The notes beneath the pieces were generated by a model, which saw only the letters and a list, made by a program, of their open reading frames with translations, made no database searches and was not told the origin of the DNA. A DNA stretch of 64,000 nt from Halorussus vallis (GTDB lineage: Archaea > Halobacteriota > Halobacteria > Halobacteriales > Haladaptataceae): assembly GCF_024138165.1 (NCBI RefSeq), contig NZ_CP100003.1:1-64000 (forward strand). The letters are read 5' to 3'. Shown in pieces: positions 17,418 through 27,200 of the stretch. The translations under genes were made by a program, and so were the position numbers. The stretch's first letter is position 1. Each line of letters opens with the position of its first letter.

Positions 17418-18095
17418 ATGAATATGGTAGCAACACGAGAGAGGGCCCTTAGCGAACGCGAGTTCGAACTACTGTTAGAAGGTGCTGGGCGAATAGATGA
17501 TACACAACAGAGACTCGAAACACGAGCGGCCATTCTCCTTGGAGGCCGTCTTGGACTTAGACCAGGAGAAACAACGCACTTGTCGAAATCGTGGGTTGAC
17601 CTAGAGCGGCAGATGATCCAGATTCCCACACAGGAAAACTGTACGAAGGGACGGGATGGTGGCATCTGTGGATACTGCCGGCAGGCGGTGAAACAACGGC
17701 TAGATCACAATCCCAATACGGATTTTCAGAGCTTTGCTGAGCGTTATTGGCTCCCGAAAACAGAAGCCGCATCTCGAACAGTTCCGTACCACTTTTCGTA
17801 TCGGGTTCGAGTCGCGGTTGAATTGTTACTCGACGAACATAGTGGCTGGCCGTATTCGTTCTCGACCTTACAGCGACGTCTAGAAACGGCCCTGAAATTG
17901 TCCCCAGAATTGTCTAACGACGCAACCTCATTACATGGATTACGTGCCACAGCAGCGTCGTACCATGCAGGAAGAGGCTTGGATCTTCCCGCACTCCGAG
18001 CAATGTTCGGGTGGGAGGACATCACGACCGCACGTCAATATCTAAATGTCGATGGAGCTATGACCCGACGAGCGCTGGACAGTATTCATCAGTAA
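17418..18095 (+). CDS. Tyrosine recombinase, candidate DNA invertase
   Basis: The 225-residue protein matches the catalytic half of phage-integrase/Xer recombinases: R48 in GLRPGE, H173-x2-R176 in LHGLRATAAS, W199 and the nucleophile Y208 in ARQYLNVDG. It lacks the usual N-terminal core-binding domain and has an unusual insert with three closely spaced Cys (CTKGRDGGICGYC) that may bind zinc. It ends 49 bp from the end of the methyltransferase gene, tail to tail. Its position beside a 54-bp inverted repeat makes it the natural candidate for flipping that segment. It could instead be an integrase remnant of the island. Confidence 0.8.
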   Translation: MNMVATRERALSEREFELLLEGAGRIDDTQQRLETRAAILLGGRLGLRPGETTHLSKSWVDLERQMIQIPTQENCTKGRDGGICGYCRQAVKQRLDHNPNTDFQSFAERYWLPKTEAASRTVPYHFSYRVRVAVELLLDEHSGWPYSFSTLQRRLETALKLSPELSNDATSLHGLRATAASYHAGRGLDLPALRAMFGWEDITTARQYLNVDGAMTRRALDSIHQ

Positions 18096-18144
18096 ATCTG
18101 AACCCACTGATATTCAGGAACCAGGCGTAGCGCTATTTCAGTGA

Positions 18145-21100
18145 TTACTCCATCGAGCCTACATCTCCAAGATAAGTGTATTTCTCAGCGACCTTCTCGA
18201 AGTACGCTTCCGTCATAATTCGAGGATTCGACACCCGATGGAAGTCATCAAGGACGAACTGCATTTCCTCCTCATCCAACCCATATGCGTGGAACACGGC
18301 CGCGTCGACTTCGGCTTGTAGTTCACGCCGGGTCTCCATATCCGTCGCTGGCTCAATTCCGCCGAGTCGCTCACGCATCTCAGCAAACTCCTCACCGTAG
18401 CAGTTGAGCTTCGCCGCGCGATCAGCGATGTAGTGGAACCAGTCGTCGCCATCAGTGAGTCGGGGGACCTGTGACTCCTCAAACTTGTACTTCGAGGCGT
18501 GAGAATCAACCTTTGTCCGCATCAAGAAATCGAACGGAATACTATTGATCAGCCCAAGCGCGACGAAAAGCTCCTTTTCAGTGAAAACACGGTCGTAAGC
18601 GCTGTGCATCGGGAATTCCGAAAGATCATCCTTGCTAGGGTTTGCCTCGAATGGTCGAACCGTGTACAGCGTATGGACGACGACTCCACCCGGTGGGATT
18701 ACAGCCGCAATGAGCGTCCGTTCGTCGGTTGCACGAGCGACTTCACGAAGCACAAGCCGGTACTCAGAACTATGGAGACGGATGTCCTCCAAAGAAAGTT
18801 CGGGGCGGTCGAATTCTTCTGTTAGCAACCGATTGACGAACCGCTTCTGCGAACTTGCCGGGAGATGGCGGAACTCAGGGTCATCAGCGAACTTGTTGTA
18901 GATAGCCTTCTTCAGGCTGATCGCATCGTCCCGGGCACGGAAGTTCTTCTCTCGAACGCGACGCTTCGCGCTCAGCTCCTCGTTATCCTCATCGACACTC
19001 CACAAAGAGATGGGTTTGAGGTCGTCGACGTAGGTCGACTCATAACAGAATTGGTGAATATTCTTTCCCTGATAGACCGGATAATCCCCTTTGGATTCGT
19101 CTTCGATGAATCTATCCCGATCTCGTCCTCGATCCAGTTCCTTGTACAAGACCGTTCGCCAAGCACCTTCAATTTCAGTCGCCAATGGTGGTGTCTGGAG
19201 AATTTTATCCAGCACTGAGATCTCCTGCTGGTCCTCGATGTTGGGGAAAATTCGAGCTCCAGGAGAATACTCTTTGAGGATTCGCGCTGGAATTTCTAGA
19301 GCTACATCGTCAATTGACCGAAGAACATCAACGGAAGTCTGATGAAATATTCCGTGGACAGTATCAGTGCTTCCCTCTGTTCGGAGCGTAACGATACCGA
19401 AGTTATACCTAGTGTCTATATCGGAGAAAATGCCGCGGTTTTCAAATCCGATGATACTCTGAATCTCAGACTCTTCCAATGCATGTACTCGCAAATCCTT
19501 TCCAGCGGCGGCATTGAAGAACGGACCAGGAAGCAGCTGTGAAACATAACCACCGTCTCTGACGATATCATAGACTCGCTCAAAGAACAGTAGGGACAGG
19601 TCGTTCGTCCGTGCAACCTGTTGTCCTTCTACGCTTGGTGTCTGGTACTCGTATTCTCCACTCTGGTTGATATAGGTCGCTTGCCGTTCCTTGTCACGCT
19701 GGAACTTCTCCCATTCGGCAGCGATTTCAGGGTTCTCTAAGAGCTCCTCTACCTTCTTGTCCTTTTCACCTGGTGGGCGGCTACGAAACTCAGTATCGTA
19801 CTTTGGGAAGAAGTCCGTCCGGTATGGCTTCAGCTCATCCCACGGTGGATTCCCAATGATGACATCAAAGCCGCCTTCCCGATAGACTGTCGCGAACTCA
19901 AGCACCCAATGAAACGGTGAGGACTCCTCTAATTCCTCAAGAGAAATATCCTCATCGACAAGTTCGTTGAACTGATCGCGGATCTTCTCATTAAGCTCCT
20001 CGCTGTGGGTGTCGATTTTTCGTTCAGCCATTTTACGAGCATTCTGCGCTTCACGGGCAGAATCCGCAGCTCGATGGCGGTCCTGTTCCCGGATGACATC
20101 CTCATAGAGATCTTTGACTGCAGTTCCGACACCCCAATTCGAGAGTGACGCGTCGCCCGCATCTTCCCGTGCGACTTCTTGGAGCTCAGTAAACCCGATC
20201 AGTGAGTTACCCTGACGGATGTTAAAATCAATATTTGGGAGGGGTTCGACCTCGTTCGGTTCGTCCTCGATATCAGCGACCATCGACAGCCACAGGCGTA
20301 GTTTACAGATTTCGACTGCCCCGTCCCCAATATCGACTCCATAGAGATTGTGAAGGATGATAGAACGCTTTGCGAAAAGTGAGACCCCTCCATGTCCCTC
20401 TTCTATTCTCTCCAATTCTTCACGGCTACGACTCTCCAACTCCCAGCCTTTCCCTTCAGCTTCGAGCCGCTGGAAATACTCAATGCATTGCATGTATAGG
20501 TCCATCAGCACCTCCTGTGCGGCGAGCAGGAAGGCGCCACTTCCTACGGCGGGATCGAGAATATGCGCTTCCTTCAGAATGTCGTGGTAGAGAGTCTCCA
20601 CATGGCTGGTTTGGACGTTTTCCGTTGGAACTTGCTGAGTTATGGTTCCGCCATCGGCAACAGCTTCTGTGCTGGTATCTGCCTCCGGCACGGGGAATCC
20701 GAACACATTGTCGATCTCGTCATAGTCCGCGTCCACAGCCTCGTTGAGTTGATCGAGCAGATACGGATGGATCGTCCGCCGGGCCATGAACCCCGTGATC
20801 TCTTCCGGTGTGTAGTACGCCCCCATCTCCTTCTGATTGACCGTTTGCTCGAAGATGTGGCCCAAGATCGCCGGGGAGAGGTTCTTGGGATCGACGATGT
20901 CGAGTCGTTCGTCTACGTTCCAATTCCAGTCGGAGAGGAAGTCGAGGATATCGTCGAAGAGCCCGTTCGTTTCCTCGGCAGAGACACCTAATTTCGCGTC
21001 CTCAAACTCCTCTTCGACAGGATTCCTTGCGAACAAGCCACCGTTCAGGTACGGAAGACTACCGAAGTCAGGGTTCTGTTTGTCTTCTGCGAGGTATTCG

Positions 21101-21798
21101 AAGAAGAGCGGCTCGTAGAACTCTTCGTAGTGGTCACAACCCTCGTCAACGACTTCATTCGGCTGTTCGTGAAGGTAATTCGGGTCCCGATCAAGGAGGC
21201 GCTTTTCCTGGATGAAGTATAGGAATATCATCCGGTCAAGAATGACCTGCACATATCGTTGCTTCGCATCACCCCGATCGTCAGGGATGCCTGTAACCTC
21301 TTGAATGAGATCTGTCCTGAGTTCCTCGAACTGTTCATAGAACTCCTTGACGACCTGTTGCGTGTCGTAGAGCGTATCGTATATCGCAGCAGAGGAACCG
21401 TACTCGATCGAGTTCAGCTTCTGGAGAATAGTGTTCTTCTCTCCGCTGTCCCGCGTGAACTGCTCCTTCGAGAACGAAATCTTTTGATGCTTAATTCGAC
21501 CGTGCTGCTGCCCCTCCCAGCTTCGGACTCGGGTAATGAAGGTGAAGATCTCGAAATCGTTGGTGGCAACAAGGTTGGTATGCCGTGAGCGATTTTCCGG
21601 TTTGAAGTCTGTGGCAGTCTCCCCGGGGCCCGCGTTGACAATGACGATGAATTCGTCATCATCAAGCTGGACTACGAGTTCGTTATCGCCCCCAAGTTTC
21701 GGGCGTGGTTTGAGCCCGCGTTTTTCAAAGGAGTTCGCTATATCCTGTAAAGAGTCCCAGCCCGCGATATCGGATGCGGTGATCTGCTGGAGAGTCAT
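18145..21798 (-). CDS. Eco57I/PglX-type adenine DNA methyltransferase, expressed copy
   Basis: The 1217-residue protein is a large class I DNA methyltransferase. Residues 1-330 are an N-terminal helical domain; the SAM-binding motif I is LDPAVGSGAFL (D415); the catalytic motif IV is GNPPW (N650-W653), indicating N6-adenine methylation. The C-terminal 500 residues include the target-recognition region. Size and layout match Eco57I-type or BREX PglX enzymes. The nearby gene with PLD and SNF2 helicase domains is the likely restriction partner, as in DISARM-like systems, though other DISARM genes are absent. Residues 436-453 are encoded by a perfect 54-bp inverted repeat shared with a truncated opposed copy, allowing C-terminal swapping. 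Confidence 0.85.
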   Translation of the reverse strand: MTLQQITASDIAGWDSLQDIANSFEKRGLKPRPKLGGDNELVVQLDDDEFIVIVNAGPGETATDFKPENRSRHTNLVATNDFEIFTFITRVRSWEGQQHGRIKHQKISFSKEQFTRDSGEKNTILQKLNSIEYGSSAAIYDTLYDTQQVVKEFYEQFEELRTDLIQEVTGIPDDRGDAKQRYVQVILDRMIFLYFIQEKRLLDRDPNYLHEQPNEVVDEGCDHYEEFYEPLFFEYLAEDKQNPDFGSLPYLNGGLFARNPVEEEFEDAKLGVSAEETNGLFDDILDFLSDWNWNVDERLDIVDPKNLSPAILGHIFEQTVNQKEMGAYYTPEEITGFMARRTIHPYLLDQLNEAVDADYDEIDNVFGFPVPEADTSTEAVADGGTITQQVPTENVQTSHVETLYHDILKEAHILDPAVGSGAFLLAAQEVLMDLYMQCIEYFQRLEAEGKGWELESRSREELERIEEGHGGVSLFAKRSIILHNLYGVDIGDGAVEICKLRLWLSMVADIEDEPNEVEPLPNIDFNIRQGNSLIGFTELQEVAREDAGDASLSNWGVGTAVKDLYEDVIREQDRHRAADSAREAQNARKMAERKIDTHSEELNEKIRDQFNELVDEDISLEELEESSPFHWVLEFATVYREGGFDVIIGNPPWDELKPYRTDFFPKYDTEFRSRPPGEKDKKVEELLENPEIAAEWEKFQRDKERQATYINQSGEYEYQTPSVEGQQVARTNDLSLLFFERVYDIVRDGGYVSQLLPGPFFNAAAGKDLRVHALEESEIQSIIGFENRGIFSDIDTRYNFGIVTLRTEGSTDTVHGIFHQTSVDVLRSIDDVALEIPARILKEYSPGARIFPNIEDQQEISVLDKILQTPPLATEIEGAWRTVLYKELDRGRDRDRFIEDESKGDYPVYQGKNIHQFCYESTYVDDLKPISLWSVDEDNEELSAKRRVREKNFRARDDAISLKKAIYNKFADDPEFRHLPASSQKRFVNRLLTEEFDRPELSLEDIRLHSSEYRLVLREVARATDERTLIAAVIPPGGVVVHTLYTVRPFEANPSKDDLSEFPMHSAYDRVFTEKELFVALGLINSIPFDFLMRTKVDSHASKYKFEESQVPRLTDGDDWFHYIADRAAKLNCYGEEFAEMRERLGGIEPATDMETRRELQAEVDAAVFHAYGLDEEEMQFVLDDFHRVSNPRIMTEAYFEKVAEKYTYLGDVGSME
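20440..20493 (-). repeat. Inverted repeat IR-1 inside the methyltransferase gene
   Basis: 54 bp beginning ATGCAATGCATTGAGTATTT on the minus strand are identical to 21961-22014 on the plus strand. Identity ends sharply at both edges. It encodes MQCIEYFQRLEAEGKGWE in the frame of the full-length gene, 20 codons after the SAM-binding motif. Confidence 0.9.
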
Positions 21799-21957
21799 AC
21801 CACCTGAAAGTTGCTTTACTCATATGAAAATGATGGATATGAGGGTGGCTTTCGACTGCACTGGTCAATACACTTGTTGAATAGATTGTAAGAAGCAGCT
21901 TGTATTTCACCGGCAATCGTAGATAAAGTCGAAAACAGCCAATAGCGAGACGATCAG

Positions 21958-24267
21958 TTGATGCAATGCATTGAGTATTTCCAGCGGCTCGAAGCTGAAG
22001 GGAAAGGCTGGGAGCTAGAATCCAGAACGCGAGAAGAGATAGAGGTAATCGAGTCTGGAAAAGGCTCCTCATCATTGTACGCAAAGCGAACGGCCATCCT
22101 CAACAATTTGTACGGAGTCGATATCGACGAAGGTGCTGTTGAGATCTGCAAGCTCAGGCTCTGGTTGTCGATGGTCGCTGATATCGAGGATGAACCGAGC
22201 GAGGTGGAGCCACTCCCCAACATCGATTTCAACGTACGACAGGGCAACAGCCTAATCGGTCAACTCGATACGGACATCGAGAGTAACGAAGACGGAGACA
22301 GCGATCTCGATTCTTGGGAGGTGAAAACTCGTTTTGAGGATGTGAAAGAGGCTATCGAGAAGCACAAGAAAGCGGAGACCAGTATTGAAGCTCAAGAATG
22401 GCGGAAGGAGGCAGAAGACAGAATAGAGGAACACCGGGACAAATTTGACGAAATCCTTCGGCGAGAATTCCAAGACGCTGGCTTTGACGACATAACGATC
22501 GAGGAAATTCGGGAGTGGTCCCCCTTCCACTGGCCGTTGGAGTTCGCCGACGTCTTCGAGAAAGGTGGATTCGACGTGTTCATCGGGAACCCACCATGGG
22601 ACATGCTCTACGCGAATCGCGACGACTTCTTCATCCGCTACGATGAGCAGTTCCGTACCTATCCGTCGGAGGAAAAAGACGGTGTGATGGAAAACCTCCT
22701 CTCAAGCCCAGAAGTTGCGTGGGAATGGGAGGACTACAAGGGCTCGATGGAAACTCAGGCAGACTTCTTCACGCAGGGAGACGTCTACAAGCTCCAATCT
22801 CCGGTGGTGGGCGGTCGGACGATGCCGACAAAAAATGAACTGTCTGCTCTCTTTCTAGAGCGGGTCTTCAGACTCTCTCGAGACGGCGTGAGGGTGAGTC
22901 TGCTCCTCCCGGGAACTATCTTCGGTGGAGTGATGGGGAAAGACCTCCGGACACATCTACTGGATCACACAGACGTAGAGAATCTCATTGGATTCGAAAA
23001 TAAGGGCATCTTTGAGGCGATTGACGATCGCTATCGATTTGCTGTACTGACGTTTAAATACGGAGGGAGGACGTCAGTACTTCGCGGCATCTTCAACCAG
23101 CATAACATGGACATCGTATATCGAATCGAGGAGGAAGCAGTTACTATCCCACGAGAGGTGCTTCTTAGCTACTCGCCTGAGGGGCGGATATTCCCTTCAA
23201 TCACCTCACAGATGGAAGCAAGCGTCTTAGAGAAAGTGGTTGACCAACCGTCTTTGGGAGAAGGGGTGGAGGGGGCCTGGACAGTAGATATGCTGACGAA
23301 GGAATTTGTAGAATCGACTGACAAGGACCGATTACAGAATACACCTGAAGGTGCTGACTACCCAGTTTACGGGGGTAAAAATATCCATCAATTCCAGCAC
23401 GATAATAGCCTCAATAGTGACTTAGCAGGTCCTGAGTACTGGAGTAAGGGACTCCAGGATCCGCCGAATAGTGCACAATATCGTGTCCGGGAAAAGAAGT
23501 TCAATAGAGGCCACCTGAAACGAGCAATCTACGAGGCATTCGGTGGGCCAGAAACCAGCAAGTCACAAGTACAATTCGTGGACGAACTCCTCAAGGAACA
23601 TCGTGGCCACGGATTAGAAGAAGAAGATGTACTCCTTGATTGTGACGAGTATCGCGTCGGAATTCGAGACGTTACGAACTCCACAAATGAGCGGACGATA
23701 ATCGCCACTGTACTCCCGAAAGACATCATCTGCCTCCATACGATTAACACGTTCAAACCGTTCGATATTAGGCCCAAAGAGGGACACCTCTCAGAGTCTC
23801 CGCTTCGGTCACCCTACATCCGGCGATTCACGGATCGGGAACTCTTCGTGGCGACTGGACTCCTGAATAGCATTGCGTTCGATTTCCTGATGCGGACCAA
23901 GGTCGAGACGCACATCATCAAGCGTGAGCTACTGGAATCCCAGCTACCACGCCTCACCGACGGAGATGACTGGTTCCATTATATCGCTGAACGAGCTGCC
24001 CGGTTGAACTGTTACGGGGAAGAATTCAAAGAAATTCGTGAGCGACTCAGCGGAATCGAGGCAGCGGTAGAAGATCAAGAGCGCAGAGAATTACAGGCTG
24101 AAATCGACGCGGCCGCATTCCACGCGTATGGCCTGGAACGTCGTGACGTGAAGTTTGTCCTCGACGACTTCCATCGCGTTGAGAATCCGAAGCTGATGGA
24201 CGAGATGTACTTCGATCTGATCTTGGAGAAATATGATCTGCTGGACCAGAAGGGGCCCCTACCGTAG
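21958..24267 (+). CDS. Silent methyltransferase C-terminal cassette lacking the N-terminal part
   Basis: The 769-residue frame is homologous to residues 436-1217 of the neighbouring methyltransferase, including GNPPW (N211) and DWFHYIAERAARLNCYGEE, but diverges strongly in the putative target-recognition region. It lacks the first 435 residues and the SAM motif DPAVGSG, so alone it cannot be an active methyltransferase. It has only a TTG/ATG at the repeat edge and no clear promoter. The frame is fully open over 2.3 kb, which argues that it is kept by selection. Inversion between IR-1 and IR-2 would fuse it in frame to the missing N-terminal part, giving about 1200 residues. Confidence 0.85.
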   Translation: MMQCIEYFQRLEAEGKGWELESRTREEIEVIESGKGSSSLYAKRTAILNNLYGVDIDEGAVEICKLRLWLSMVADIEDEPSEVEPLPNIDFNVRQGNSLIGQLDTDIESNEDGDSDLDSWEVKTRFEDVKEAIEKHKKAETSIEAQEWRKEAEDRIEEHRDKFDEILRREFQDAGFDDITIEEIREWSPFHWPLEFADVFEKGGFDVFIGNPPWDMLYANRDDFFIRYDEQFRTYPSEEKDGVMENLLSSPEVAWEWEDYKGSMETQADFFTQGDVYKLQSPVVGGRTMPTKNELSALFLERVFRLSRDGVRVSLLLPGTIFGGVMGKDLRTHLLDHTDVENLIGFENKGIFEAIDDRYRFAVLTFKYGGRTSVLRGIFNQHNMDIVYRIEEEAVTIPREVLLSYSPEGRIFPSITSQMEASVLEKVVDQPSLGEGVEGAWTVDMLTKEFVESTDKDRLQNTPEGADYPVYGGKNIHQFQHDNSLNSDLAGPEYWSKGLQDPPNSAQYRVREKKFNRGHLKRAIYEAFGGPETSKSQVQFVDELLKEHRGHGLEEEDVLLDCDEYRVGIRDVTNSTNERTIIATVLPKDIICLHTINTFKPFDIRPKEGHLSESPLRSPYIRRFTDRELFVATGLLNSIAFDFLMRTKVETHIIKRELLESQLPRLTDGDDWFHYIAERAARLNCYGEEFKEIRERLSGIEAAVEDQERRELQAEIDAAAFHAYGLERRDVKFVLDDFHRVENPKLMDEMYFDLILEKYDLLDQKGPLP
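21961..22014 (+). repeat. Inverted repeat IR-2 at the start of the silent methyltransferase cassette
   Basis: The plus-strand partner of IR-1, 54 of 54 identical. It sits at the first codons of the truncated cassette and reads in the same frame as in the full gene. The invertible segment between the repeats is 1467 bp (20494-21960) and holds the promoter and codons 1-435 of the expressed gene. Confidence 0.9.
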
Positions 24268-27200
24268 CTCCCGAATCACTGTCCGACAACCCCCAGCATA
24301 CGAGCTTCGCTTGTACATCACTCTCTCCCATCAGTTTTGTCTGGTATTCAGTAGAGGCTTCAACGTTCTCTTCCAAGAACTCCTCAAGCTGACTGAGGAA
24401 CTCCACAGTCGGCCACTCTGGGAAGGAGTCGTACTGCTCGTTCTGGCGAAAGATCTCCCGTAGAATTCGGTCTTCATCTGTGTTCGCCAGCTTTACCTCC
24501 TGCAGCCGCTCTTCGATGTCGGTAGCCCATTCTCCTAGCGTTTCGAACTCTTCGACAGGCGCCGGCTCATCGCCGTGATTCGGCTGAACGTAGTGACTGA
24601 TGAAATCGAGGATCGTCTCCTGTTCCTTCGAGAAGGCCTCTCCCTGTTTGAAGGCTCCCTCAACCTGGCCTTCTCGAATCACCTCCAGACGCTCGTCAAG
24701 CACTGCTTGAATCTCCTCACGGTTCGACAACACCGTATCTGGATTTCCGGTGATCGGTTCGCCGTCAACTGAAGGGTCAATGTTGAGCGTGCTCACGGGC
24801 CGCTCTTTGACCTCGTCGGCGAAGGGCTTGTAGTAGAAAGCACGACGGACGCGACCAAGCGGGGACTCGTGGTCATCATCGTCGAACCAGAGGTGGGCAA
24901 GGGCGAACACGCCCGGACGAGGACCGGCATCGTGGTCAGTTACATTCGTGTAGAGGAATTCTCGTTCTTCGGGCGGGTCATCGAAGAAGTCCTCAGCGTA
25001 CTCGAAGTCTTCCGCAGTCAGATCGTAATCCTCGTTCAGTTCTCGCTTCAGAAGGTACCGCTCGAACGCAGCATGTTCATTACTCCCAGCATTGCGGAGG
25101 AGCGGATTCTTGCTCGTGTCGTCGAGTTCATTCACGTCGTCAATTTCACGGGACTTCTGGAGAGAGTCCTCAATCTCGTCCACCTGTAATTCCCCGATTG
25201 TCTTCTCCGTGTCTACACCTGTCTTTTCGAGAATCTGGTCTTCGTTCGGATCGAGGATATTGTTCTCCTTTCCGACGATGAGCGCGATATCGTTGATTTT
25301 TGCCTGCAGGCGTTTCAGGAGCTTAATCGCCGCCTCGATGTCGCCGTCCGGGTAGAAGTTGTGGACGTGTTTCTCGGCGGTACTCCCGATCCGGTCGACT
25401 CGCCCGACACGCTGGACAATCCGCATCGGGTTCCACGGCAGGTCGTAATTGACCACCACATGAACGTCCTGGAGATTAACCCCTTCACTCAGCGTGTCAG
25501 TGGCCACTACGTACTGTAGCTCTGAGTCCCCCGACTCGGCGAGCGTTTGCTGGTAGCCTGACGCCTCGGGAGCAAAGCGTTGAATGATGTCCTGTTTATT
25601 CTCGTCGCCACCCTTGACGACGGCACTGTTCGCCTCTGTGAGTGGTGAATCCTCGTTGTCACAGAGGGTTCGATAGACGTAGTCTGCAGTTGCCCGATAC
25701 TGTGTGAAGATGAGCACCTTCTGATCGTGGTTAGTGAGGACATCTGCAAGTCGGTCGATCTTCGGGTCGCGGAACTCGCGGAGTGAAAAGACGGCCTCGT
25801 AAAAGTCGCGTGTGGCGGGGTCGACTTCGCTCAGGTCACTATTCGGGTAGAGAATCGGATTCATCTCTTCTTCAGGAATATCTGGGAGGACACCAGCGTC
25901 GTGGTCAGCGAGCCATTGCCGCGTGGAAACCGCATAATCACTCACATCACCCGCATCACGGGCGACATCACCGATGAACTGCGAGAGGAAATACGAGAGA
26001 AGGGTGAGGTCCTCCCTGATGTACGTCTTCACCTCGCCGATGGTGGCGTCTGCCAGTTCATCTCCCTCGGTATCAGCTCCTTCTTCCGCTTGAATAGCGG
26101 TGGTATCGAAACCGAATTCTTCGAGTGTTTGTTCGAGATCTTCAGCAGCGTCGGCTCCTTCGACAAAGTCACCGAGTTCAGAGTCATCCCCTTCCCGAAC
26201 AGTTCGGAGCATATCGATGTCTTCGTCCTCGGGAAGTTCACCAAGAAGGCCGAGAAGCTGGCGTTCGCTCTGATGTAGCGTCTCGATCGACTGGACGAAC
26301 GCGTACGTTGAGGACTCGAGCCGTTTGAGGAGGTTCAGCTTGTAGAGGGCTTTCAGCGTGCTCCCCGCTTTCGGGTTTTTGACTGTGATGTGGGGAAGGT
26401 GGAGAGCGTCCATCACGTCGGGAAGCATCCGATACACTGGCTGGTAGGCCGCCGGCAGGGAGTACTGTTGCTTGTTGAGTTTCGGCGGCTTGAAGCTCAT
26501 CTCGAAGTCTTCGCTGTCCTGAATCTGGTCTTTGACGTGCTTGCGCGTCCGAAGAACCATCACTTCGTTCAGGATATTCGAGATCTCAGAGGAGTGTCGC
26601 TGGAGCTGTTCAGTGATTTTCTGCTGTTCGTCGTCGCAAACCTCCTCTTTCCCGGCCGCGATTCGTTTTCGCGTCTCCGAGAGTTCGATGTATTCGTCGA
26701 ACGCATCAAAGTCGAGTGATGCCTTGTTCCGAAGTTCCTCCGGGCTGGTGAACAAGCTGATGAGGTTCTTCAGGTCGGTAGCGCTGTTATTGATCGGGGT
26801 CGCGGTCAGCATGATCATCGTCTTTCCTCGGAGTTGCCTGAGATTCGCGTGTCGTCGCGTCCCCTTGTAGTCGTCATCGTGGTCCGGGTTCGGTCGCCAC
26901 TTCCCGTAATTCCGGAACCGGTGAGCCTCGTCGATAAGCAGGACGTCGAACTCGTCTTTGAGATCCTGCACCTCATCGTAGGATAGATTCTGGAACTTAC
27001 TGATACTCATCACATCAAGATGCGTGCCGTCCACCTCTAACCCGAAGTACGGATTGCCGTCTTCGTCAGTGTCGTGCTGGAGTAGGTCTTCCCACTGATC
27101 AGTCAGGTTGGCCGGGACAATGAGGAGACAGTGGTCGCCATGTTGGCGGTAGTCGTGGAGGAGTTCACCGCCAATAAATGATTTCCCCAGGCCGACCGAG

